A program made the position numbers and the translations under genes. Of a DNA stretch of 64,000 bases, positions 55,197-64,000 are shown piece by piece. The notes below the pieces were generated by a model, which saw only the letters and a program-made list of their open reading frames with translations, ran no database searches and was not told where the DNA came from. This DNA comes from Psilocybe azurescens (Eukaryota; Basidiomycota; Agaricomycetes; Agaricales; Agrocybaceae): contig JAJIRX010000193.1 of assembly GCA_023853785.1 (NCBI GenBank), positions 36,761-100,760 on the forward strand, read 5' to 3'. Numbering within the stretch: position 1 is the first letter of the stretch; the number at the start of each line of letters is the position of its first letter.

Positions 55197-56101
55197 CCAA
55201 AACTGAGTGGTTGTGGAGATTTGGTGAATACGTAGTGTTGAACGTCTATAGCTCACTAAAGACTCGTACAACAGTGCCGGGGCTTTTATAGTGAGCTGGA
55301 GATTCCTTGTGGAAGTAGAGGATGGCAGTGAAAGAGTGAAACGTGAAAGCAACAAGCCGGGCCATGGATTATAAGCGTGGAAAATGAATTGCGGAAGAGC
55401 AAGGTCAGGTGCGACTTGCAACGGATGAATACATACTATGGCGTGGTTTCTGCACATTTATTAGTGAGCCGAGCTATTTTCCGTGAGCCACCTAATTTTA
55501 GTACCTTTATGTCATTTCGAATACCTTTAGACTTCATAAGATTCAGGCTCAGAAAATCATTGCGAGAGCCAAATTTTATGTCAGAGCTCAGCTTATAAGC
55601 AGTGGTTAAACAGATCATGAGATATATTTCTAACACACACTGCTGGCACAGGGTTATTTATGTCAACGAAAAATGATTCAGAAAATTTATTAAACGTGTT
55701 TGCATTTTTCGCCCGCTTTTATAACATATAAAATTCATTTCGAACTCAATATTTCTTCATACAGAAAATCTGCTAAAAAGGTTCCCTTTTAAAGCATTTG
55801 TTTGAGTTAAAATTGAAGAGTTTGAGTAAGATTTATAAATTTCAAAACCATTTCAGGAAATGTTTCCTTTGTGGAAGAAATTGTGCGGATAAAAAACAAG
55901 ATGTTTTTGGGAGACATAAATGTAACACAAACCAAGTATTTTGTCAAGTTTGTCGAGTCTTTAAATGAAAGATAACATTCAACATTAATATTATGTTTTA
56001 GGTAATATAAAATAATTTCTAAAACTATACATTTTAGGCAGGATAAAATAAATCGCACGCTGAGGGGGTCACTGTAAGGTCCACATGAGTGAGTCGCTTG
56101 C
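55197..56101. other. Intergenic, AT-rich from 55600
   Basis: Upstream of P450 3 and downstream of the transposase. The stretch 55600-56060 is strongly AT-rich and may contain one end of the transposon, but no terminal repeat could be matched. Confidence 0.4.
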
Positions 56102-59100
56102 CTACATTATCAGGTCAGTCTCCGGCAAGGGGAGACTTACACGGGATAGGGATATTATGACCATTAAATCCTTTTCTTCCCATTGTAAAGGTAGGTAGGC
56201 AAAATGGGAAAGAATGTCCTCCAGGCGAAACAACTCTAGATCTCCAAGTTTCTGACTCCAAAGCTGCGCTTGAAGTAGAGGGAAAGAGGCAAATGGATCA
56301 GCATGCACATCAGCTGGCTTGTATTTCCGGGCAGCAACATAAGTTACAGTACACGGGTCGTCATTATCTTCAAAGTCGACTTGCGTGATATAATCAATGC
56401 GTGCCGGCAAATATTTGTTTGAAGAACCAGAATGGAGTAGTATAGATGAATTACCGAGATGCTTCCAGGATGTCGAATACGTTATGCCACTAATTGCAAT
56501 ATGCGACAAGACAGTCGCATCCAACGGCTGGTCAAAGGATTTGATAAAACACGCCTCAAGTGCTTCCCGGGAAGAGGTGTTGCTGAGTGCTTTTTCCGAG
56601 CCATAAAATCCTCCACCTGCTCTTCGTTATTGTGTACTTGGTCTCGTGAGAGGCTGAGAATATCAGTCACGAGAGTACTTCGGACTTCTGGGTTGATGAG
56701 GCTTTTCAGCATGGGCTCACAGTTACGGATGACCTCTGGAGTTCCAACTCTATGAAAGAGATTTCGTAGGTTACTTGCTCGCATAAATGAACGTGAGATA
56801 GTTTCTTCATATTCACCTAGAACTTGTTAGTACAGTCATAAAGAATTAAAATTTAAGACCTACTTGGCTTATAATTCGTCGAGATTCGTTGCAGCATGCC
56901 AATAACCCTTTCAAATGGAAAAGTCCACCATGAATGAACTGGACCATAGAATACAAGGTATTCATAGAGGTGAATGGCCATGTGTTGATTTGGAACAAAC
57001 TTGTACTCTGGGAACAGTGCCTTCAAGCCATGAAGGTACGCAAGAATGTGGTTGAGGTAAGTTTCTGCATGCGCAGCTGAGGTGACTTCGAGAGGTGGCA
57101 GTGACAACTGCAGAAACAAGGTGGAGGGTGATTTCAAGGATGCGGCAGCACCTCTCAGAACGGTTGTCGGTTCCATCAGAATTGGACCAGAGGCGAGTCA
57201 AAGTAATAGGTAGGAGAGTCGTTCCAAGAACACGCCATTGGTCAGCCTTAAGCTTTCCATGACTGCTCAGACCAAGTTTGGCTGGCAGGGATGTCAGCCA
57301 TGACGGTCGAACCAGGTGTTGAATGTCGGAATGTATTTCCGCAGCCTCCTCCCGTGTGAGAACGTGCCCGCACTGGGTGCCTGATGCCAAATGACCCTCC
57401 GGATCATAGTTGACTTCAGTTTTATACATTCGCTGGAAATATAAAACGTAAGGAAATGAGACAACAAGAAATGAAAGGAGACCTACCCAATAAAGAATGC
57501 CACGAGAATAATCTGCACGGTTTGGCTCCTTTGTCTTGCGTATATCGGTTGTGATCGGGTTACAGCCAAGCTCAATAGCTACCACCTTCAAAACCGAGAG
57601 GTGCTGCGAAGAGAATCGCTTCTGCCATATCAACCTCCCTGCCTCTGTCCGAAGATCCCGACACATAGGATGCTCCAGCCAGCGGATAATCCGCCTCATT
57701 GATGCACATTCACCCTTACTCATCTGCTTCCATGCATCAGAGATTTTGACATTGAAAACGGGTGGTTCCTTCTCGGCTTTAGGAACTCGTAGCCCTAGAA
57801 TGGTATCAAAAGTGTTCAGCGGATGAGGCCAAGGAAAAGGTTGTGCATTGCGTCTACAACAACAAAGCGCGATGGATCAAAATAAGGAAGTCGAAGGAGC
57901 TGCGACCAGCGAACGCCGGTGCTAGCGACAATTCCATCAGCTGTAGGATTTGAACCAGCCCTTCTGAATTGTTTGGCTGTTCGTCGACAGCTTTCGTTGG
58001 TTCTCCGATGCCAAGAGGCATAATCGAGATTCCCATATCCGTGCGTTTTGAGGTTACACTCGCAAATTGAGCAGAAATGAGTATGGGCACTCGACGCAAA
58101 GCCTGCTGTTTTCCGGGCAGCGGGCAAGTCACAGACAACACACACTATGGCGCATCGCACCAATCGCCCATCCGGATGACCATCAGTTCGACTGAAGCGG
58201 ACACCAGGATTCCAGAACTTGAGGAAGTCGTCGACTAAGGGTTTGAGGAAGTGATTGATCGCAGACAAAGGAGGTTCATTTGGCCCAGGAATCACACCAG
58301 CGAGAAACATGTTCTCAGGCTTATAGCGAATATCAGGGGGTAGATTAAGGCAAACGAGGGTGACAAGACCAATTGAGACTTTCTTTCCTGCTTGTTTGTT
58401 GCCCAGCGGGTTGAAGAAATCGATCGACAGAGAGAAGACATAGCGTCCCTCACCATTCCCTACGCTGAAGTGAGTACCATCTGGTCCTTTGAATTTGCGG
58501 AGAACATCGCCGTCAAAGATGTCGCGCATTGTGCGGGCAACTCCTGGCGGGGTCTTAGACCTATCCCACGATTTGTCCATATCTGCTTCAACTCCAGGGC
58601 GTGAAAGAAGTCGCCCAAGCCAAGTGATGGGGTTGGAAGTAGGCGAAAGAATTTTATCGGCGTGTAGATTGTACGCTTCTCAACCACTCGAGGACGTAGG
58701 AGCTGTTCATTGCACCGTCTGCCCATATGACGCGCTTTGCAGCGGGAAGGGTATATAGCGACGGGAGACCCATCTTTGTACTTCGCGGCGTACGTGGCTT
58801 GACATTTGTCATTGGGGCAGACCGCGTAAATGACGGTGTCAGCCTCCAGATCGAGCGAGTTCTTAAATGACCGACAATCGGATGGAAAGTCGGATAGCAC
58901 CTTTTGGTCGCGTGCAGACAAATCGGCGTTGGTTCGCATGAATGATAGTTGTACTAGGTATTGCAGCATTTCCATCAGGGCAGATGTGCCACTTCGACTG
59001 ACGGCTGAAAAGTGTCTGGAATACGATGGCGATGAAAATAGATAACTGGAGGATGGGATCGGCGCCAAGCAAGCAGCGGATTGAAGAAGCGGTCTATATG

Positions 59101-59860
59101 TTCGATATTAAATTCAGAATATCATGTATGTGATTGTGATCCGTCTTACCTGTAGAAAATTTGATACCAGGAGTTTCTGCCTCCTGCTGTGAATTCAATG
59201 TTTTCCTGTTCCTGACCCAGGATAGCTTTGCCTCCTCCAACCTTTCCGCAATATCGTCCACTTTGTCTGAGACTTGACGTTTCATGGCAGTAACGGGCAC
59301 CGCCGTGTACACAACTTTGCTGAGATCGGTCTGGATGCGGACACACTCGGCATGGTGGTGCCTCAGTGGAAATGCATTTGTAAGTGGAATTGTGCGTAGT
59401 TTCTCGAGTTCGACAGCTACGTCGGCAGCAAGAATATCCACAGCAGATTCGACCTCAGCAAGACGAGAAAGGAGGTTGCGAATAATTTGTTGACGGGAAG
59501 AATGTGGCTTGGAAGCCGACGACACCGAGGAATTTTGTCATTGTCGCCTGGTTGCGACCAGAGTCGTTCACCTGGAGCCGACGATGGAGTGGGGATGGAA
59601 TCGGAGACGGCCAGGGAGGCGAAATGTTGCCCGACTTTCGATTTCATCGTCAAGAACTTGCTTCGAATCTTCAGCAAGTTTGTTGGCAAAACGCCCGATC
59701 CTTGCGGAGATGGTTGTTGTAGGTGCGAATGTCCAGCTCTACTCCACCTTCAACAAGCCCGCATTGGCTAGTGGAGCATGTGCGTTCGAGTGGGCATTTC
59801 CTATAGTTATATCGTCAGTCAGAAAACATCTAACAGTCTGAGAGTGATCGAGTGACTGAC
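56102..59860 (-). mobile_element. Tnp2-type (CACTA/Plavaka-like) transposase, decayed
   Basis: On the minus strand: an N-terminal Cys-rich part (RKCPLERTCSTSQCGLVEGG, DIRTYNNHLRKDR), DTVIYAVCPNDKCQATYAAK, then the core FDGDVLRKFKGPDGTHFSVG, EGRYVFSLSIDFFNPLGNKQ, LNLPPDIRYKPENMFLAGVI, VCDLPAARKTAGFASSAHTH, HFCSICEC (zinc-binding-like), GVRWSQLLRLPYFDPSRFVV and DAMHNLFLGLI. Further down are NQHMAIHLYEYLVFYGPVHS and WWTFPFERVIGMLQRIS, and a C-terminal charged region ending near 56102. These segments are diagnostic of the Tnp2-like transposases of mushroom CACTA-type elements. Frame shifts (for instance near 58610 and 57815) and interruptions indicate an inactive copy. Ends and target duplication not found. 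Confidence 0.85.
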
Positions 59861-59901
59861 GAGAAACCGAGTCAGCTAGAAAGCGTTTATGGAACAAGAA
59901 C

Positions 59902-60639
59902 GTGTTCTGGGCACCCAGAACACAGGGGACGGCGAGAAAGACGGAAGTATGTTCGGGTTCTGTGGTCTCTTAAAGTAAGCACCGTCGACTTAGGGAGAAC
60001 AATAACGCACTTACCATGGTGACCTTGTCGCACTCATTCACTCAACAAGCAGGCACAAAAAGAAAACCTGGACACCCAGGTTTCCATTAGAGCGTTGCAA
60101 AGGCAACGCAGAGTACAACGCTGTTCTGGGCACCCAGAACAACATTGAGTAAGATTGGGTTAGAGAGCGGATTAGAGCGGGTTTCGATAAGCGCTTCTAT
60201 TTGGCTTGAAGCCCGTAATCAAACAATTACGCAAACAGTCACGTTTATTTGGCTTCAAGCCCCGCAACCAAACAATCACACGCTCTCGATGACGCGCTCT
60301 CATCATCTCTTAAACGTCCACAATCCTTTGAGTGTCCTGGGTGTCCAGGACACTATGCAACATCTCTTCAACTCGAGAACAACCTTCCTCGGTGTCCTGG
60401 GTGTCCAGGACACGCTATTTCAGACGATCTTAGCCTGGTTCGTATTGTTGACATTCTGGTAGTCAACACACTCTTCGATTGGTTGCTAGTTATACACTAG
60501 GTATGCACTCTTTCCCCAGCCTATTGTCACCACCTAACTGTCTCTCTTCTGCTCGAACTCAGGCCTACTCAGAGTGTTCTGGGTGCCCAGGACACTCTGC
60601 CTTAGTTCACTGACGTTGTGCTGTGGGTGTCCAGAGCAC
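59902..60639. repeat. Array of seven 20-22-bp palindromes
   Basis: Near-perfect palindromes of consensus GTGTYCTGGGYRYCCAGRACAC at 59902-59923, 60064-60083 (variant AACCTGG-CCAGGTT), 60122-60141, 60332-60353, 60392-60413, 60574-60595 and 60618-60639. They lie just beyond the 5' end of the transposase, where CACTA elements carry subterminal repeats that bind transposase. Spacing is irregular, unlike CRISPR or satellite DNA. The intervening sequence shows no gene. Confidence 0.75.
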
Positions 60640-60904
60640 GACATCACTGCTCGACCACCCAGCACTCATGCTTATCGCTGCACCTTTCTGATGTACCCTA
60701 TACGCCCGTATACTAGGTGCTCAGGTTTTCTTCTTACGGTATGTACTGTCATATATCAACTATAAACGCGATAGACACTTCTCAAGGAAAAGCGTATTCG
60801 AGTAGCTATGTCGCCCAAGCATCACTACTCTTTGAACGCTGAAGCCACCTTGAACATCCAAAGTTAGTGACGATACAATGGTGTTGTATTTGAACTCACC
60901 CTTT

Positions 60905-61537
60905 TCATTTTCTTTGCAGTCCTTGCGGACGGGCTGCCTCTGAGGTGTACTTGAGATGGAGCTTCAGCATATCATGCACGGGCCAGTGTTTATTATAGTC
61001 GTCTAAGACCCGGTACTCCTTTTTAACTTCGCAGATTTCCTTAACAAGTTTTTTATTCTGTTTACTATAGCTTTTGATAGATCCAGGTGCTTTTTCTTGG
61101 CTTGGTCGTGTACCAAATTCTTGTGGAATTCATCGGTAAGTTACAAGGCATATGATCAAAATAAGCACTCACCACCACCGCTTCATAAGTTCTTTCACTC
61201 CAGGCCAGCTCCTCTTGCAAATTATAGCCCCTGACCCAGGACGCCCAGCCTCTCCCTTAGGCTTGGGAATTAATTTAACAAGTTCGCTCCCAGATTCAAG
61301 TTCGTCTTCTTCATCTTCCTCATCTCCAGACTGAGAATCGGAGGAGTCGACGTTCATATCCTCGTTAAATGCAACACGCTTAGGTGTAGGAGCCCTTCTC
61401 TGCGTTGTACTATGCTGAATGGTTTCTGGAGTTTTAGATCGTCTCTGTGCCGATAAGTATGCGATATCTGGGATTGTAGAGCTCTCTCGAGTGGCCGATC
61501 GCTTCCCTGGCTTGACGATAAGGGAGGAAAACTCCAT
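60905..61537 (-). CDS. Hypothetical acidic protein, possibly broken
   Basis: Exon 1 from ATG at 61537 encodes MEFSSLIVKPGKRSATRESS, a Ser/Thr/Arg-rich region, an acidic stretch GDEEDEEDELESGSE and VKELMKRWW at a GTGAGT donor. Exon 2 (about 61119-60905) reads FGTRPSQEKAPGSIKSYSKQ, LVKEICEVKKEYRVLDDYNK, HWPVHDMLKLHLKYTSEAAR. The exon 2 segment resembles conserved hypothetical proteins frequent in mushroom genomes, often near mobile elements. The junction phase does not fit cleanly, so there is either a small error or another splice site. Function unknown. Confidence 0.45.
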
Positions 61538-61964
61538 TCTTCGTGCGATCTTTGGCAGGTGAGGAAATGTCCTGGGCGAGAGACGATCCTGCGAGTGATG
61601 AGCGGCTTGTGTCGTGTGATGTGTGCATCCATGGTATGTGGTTTGAGTTGTGTATCACTTGATCCATCTCATTTATATTCCTAGGCATACTCGTTACTTT
61701 GTTCTACCCTCGTTACCTTGTAATTTTCAAACAGCCTCGTAAGCATATATTCGCTATTGTTCTTTCGTCTATAGTGACTCCATATATCGTTCCCAAATGG
61801 GGTAGGTATCCAAGCGGGTCAAGCGGGGTGGAGCAGTCTGCTCAACATTGTCGTCATGGACATCAAGACAATTAGCGTTACATTCACAATAAGCGCTCCC
61901 TGCATAAGTATGTTGCCCATTGGCCAAAGTTTATTCACCATCGCTCTCATTACCAGTACTACTC
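61538..61964. other. Divergent intergenic region
   Basis: Lies between the minus-strand acidic gene and the plus-strand WD40 gene and presumably contains both promoters. No clear TATA box was assigned. Confidence 0.35.
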
Positions 61965-63728
61965 ATGCTTATCACTCTTTTGCTCAAAGGCTTCAAGCAC
62001 TTTGTGAAGGCCCCACGTAACAATGTGAGTAAAAATCTCTTCTCTTCTAATGTTATTTAACCAAGTATGCAGGTTTATACGAAATATGCACGGTTTTCAG
62101 GTCTTAAAGGGCCTGTGAACTGCTTATCATTCAGTCATGATGGAGCGCTGCTAATAGCGGTGGTAAGATGCCCTCGTGTTGTATCGTGTTACTGCATACA
62201 GGCTAATGCAAAATTTATAGGTGATGATGAAACGGTTCGTATTTGGGATGTTTCGACTAGAAAACAAAGAAGTCCTTGAGGACCCTGGTCAACGATGGGG
62301 CCAGATTACCTGTTTGGTCTGGCTAGGGGGTAAAGTCAAGGAAGATTTGCAACACCTAGCTTTGGAACTGGGCGTGGTTTTCTTATCATCTTCTGCCAGA
62401 ACCCGAATGTAAGCATTTAGCATCTACACTTGGGAAAATATACTAACTCCAAACAAAGACTGCGATGGTTGAGATTGCCACTACACGGGTATTTGCTCCT
62501 AGTGATCCTGTTGAAGCAGTAGACTATGATATTCAAACATCACGTTTGGCTATCAGTAGTCACCATGGCAATGTTACCTTGTGAAGTCGGAAGAAACGGT
62601 GAGATCTTTTCTGTAGACAATGTGGCAGTGACTTATGATGACATAGGGACAATGTTACAGCTGTGGACCTCCAATGTGGAGAGTGATGGAAATACTTACA
62701 TAGCTAGCTCTGTCCGTTTTATGACTCGGGCCGTAAGCTTTTAATTTTTGTCCTGGAAACTGGGAAATGTAAGATGATACTTTAATTAATAAGATATTTG
62801 TATTCATTATTCTTTCAACTTTGGCAGGATTTGTCGAGATGTTGAATCTGGGAGGGAGGACTGGCGGAAGGTCTTGAAGTCTGGAGTGTGAGTATGATTG
62901 TTTGATATCATACGTCAACACTGACCTCGTATGAAGTGGCCATGCTGGCATTAGCCTAGATGGGCAATTACTTCTTATAGAGAACCTTGCAAAAGGGTTT
63001 GATCTATACCATTTACCACGCTCATCACCTTCACATAGCTTTCCCATATTCTACAAAGAAAGCGATGCATCAAAGATGGTGTTTTTGCTGAAGGATCGTC
63101 AGTTGTGGTCTGTGGAAGTGATCACGGCAAAATATACACATTTTCTTTGTCCTCTCCTGAACCGAAACAGATATTAAAGCAAGCTGGTAAAAATACAGAA
63201 ATACAGACCATATGCGTAAGTGCAAATGTTTTATCCAAAGCCTGGTATTGACCTGTATTAGACAACATCCACCAAAGACTGTCATCTCATAGCCAGTGGT
63301 GCTTCCCTTGAATGCTCTGATATTGTGATATGGGAAAAACCAGTAAGCTCACTTCTTACTGTCAAGAACTATGCTTACGTTCAACAGTCCATGCGTTCCA
63401 GAAAACAGGCGCAGAATAATGTATACCATCAAGTGATCATTATGGTCCTGAATTTCCTTGCCACCTTTATCATTGCATATTGGTCTTCAGGAATCTGGTT
63501 ACCGTATTCACTAAAGGTTTGTATGCACAAAATTACTCTGTTATTCTTGCTAATTTATGGGATAAGATGGCACAAAGTGCCTTAAGCACTATGAATGCCA
63601 CAATGAATCGGGGTTTTGAACCACAAGTTCATACCAGTGATGCCAGATATTCAACCTGGGATCCAAATGATATACGAGTTCATGTTGGTATGATTGTCCA
63701 GGATGATGATGATGATTGTGTGGAATGA
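61965..63728 (+). CDS. WD40-repeat protein with C-terminal membrane segment, several breaks
   Basis: Exon 1 61965-62024 (MLITLLLKGFKHFVKAPRNN), exon 2 62073-62162 (VYTKYARFSGLKGPVNCLSF, SHDGALLIAV); after a GTAAGA intron the frame continues ANAKFIGDDETVRIWDVSTR, a classic WD blade. Further pieces: LEDPGQRWGQITCLVWLGGK, EIATTRVFAPSDPVEAVDYD, SRLAISSHHGNVTL, GHAGISLDGQLLLIENLAKG, GVFAEGSSVVVCGSDHGKIY, TFSLSSPEPKQILKQAGKNT, a hydrophobic NFLATFIIAYWSSGIW helix and the tail SALSTMNATMNRGFEPQ with DDDDDC. One-base breaks occur near 62270 and 62365 and at 62581 (TTG TG|GAA). Beta-propeller scaffolds bind proteins; this mushroom-type WD40 has no known role. Confidence 0.7.
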
Positions 63729-64000
63729 TCAAGCAGAGTGGAATCGTTGGAATAGTTTGGATACACTTTGAATAGTTTGGATACGCTTTGAATATCAATT
63801 ATTTGAATTAAATGTAAATAATTTTTTTTTTTGAGGTTGCTAATTTAAATACTATCTGACTCCATCTGATTCTATAATGCCCTCTGGTACTGAACTACTC
63901 CTTTTTCTCTATGTCGACAACAAAGAAATAAAGAAGAATGCATATTAAGAGATTCTGTGAGTGTGTTTGTGCTTGCATGACAACGCTTTGATCAAGTGAC
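63729..64000. other. 3' flank with short tandem repeat
   Basis: Contains two copies of the 20-bp unit GAATAGTTTGGATACRCTTT at 63750-63769 and 63770-63789, followed by a partial unit and a T10 run. No gene was seen to the window end. Confidence 0.6.

Noticed and set aside
56069..56088. CACTGTAAGGTCCACATGAG as the terminal repeat of the transposon
   Set aside because: No inverted match was found on the other side of the transposase or the palindrome array.
59902..60639. CRISPR-like array
   Set aside because: Units are palindromes with irregular spacing (from about 40 to 190 bp), no uniform spacers, and the genome is fungal.

Overview
The window looks like nuclear DNA of a mushroom-forming basidiomycete (Agaricomycetes). 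Genes are cut by many GT-AG introns of about 50-60 nt. The gene families are typical of the group: class I hydrophobins, DUF6535 membrane proteins, expanded P450s, TPR-CHAT proteins, an F-box/LRR-like relic and a Tnp2-type (CACTA/Plavaka-like) transposase. The two tRNA genes carry introns. No species can be named from the sequence alone.

Layout. 1-3.1 kb: the end of an unidentified gene and a decayed DUF6535 gene (copy A). 3.7-15.4 kb: two near-identical hydrophobin genes facing each other (copy 1 frameshifted, copy 2 intact), with between them a 624-bp hAT-like MITE with a perfect 8-bp target duplication, sitting inside an unidentified gene, and an Hsp20/alpha-crystallin-like gene with a very long low-complexity region. 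A 47-residue secreted cysteine-rich protein gene with a possible 9-nt microexon follows. 16.1-21.3 kb: DUF6535 copies B (dead) and C (best preserved). 22-25.6 kb: an eroded unknown gene, intron-containing tRNA-Pro(TGG) and tRNA-Val(CAC), and a NIPA-type magnesium transporter. 27.4-30.7 kb: a third hydrophobin with a nonsense codon, AT-rich filler with a large palindrome, and a 2-oxoglutarate/Fe(II) oxygenase. 31.5-37.0 kb: two tandem DHA1-type MFS transporters. 37.7-41.6 kb: relics (a membrane protein, an F-box/LRR-like protein). 42-55.2 kb: three co-oriented P450 paralogues (one dead, one apparently intact, one with a single break) plus a stray P450 exon, with a convergent TPR-CHAT protease-like gene set between P450 2 and 3. 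56-60.6 kb: the transposase and an array of about seven 20-22-bp palindromes. 60.9-63.7 kb: an acidic hypothetical gene and a WD40 gene.

How the parts relate. This is an accessory, repeat-rich neighbourhood made by local duplication (hydrophobin x3, DUF6535 x3, P450 x3 plus a relic, MFS x2) followed by decay and transposon insertion. MFS and P450 genes lie close together, but no biosynthetic backbone enzyme is visible, so a metabolite cluster is not supported. A recurrent feature is a single missing base, often in a short homopolymer, in otherwise well-preserved genes (NIPA, 2OG oxygenase, MFS 2, P450 3, CHAT, DUF6535-C, WD40). This is either widespread young pseudogenisation or uncorrected indel error in the assembly, and it limits which genes can be called dead. 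The most functionally interesting intact-looking elements are hydrophobin 2, P450 2, the microexon secreted peptide and the TPR-CHAT protein.
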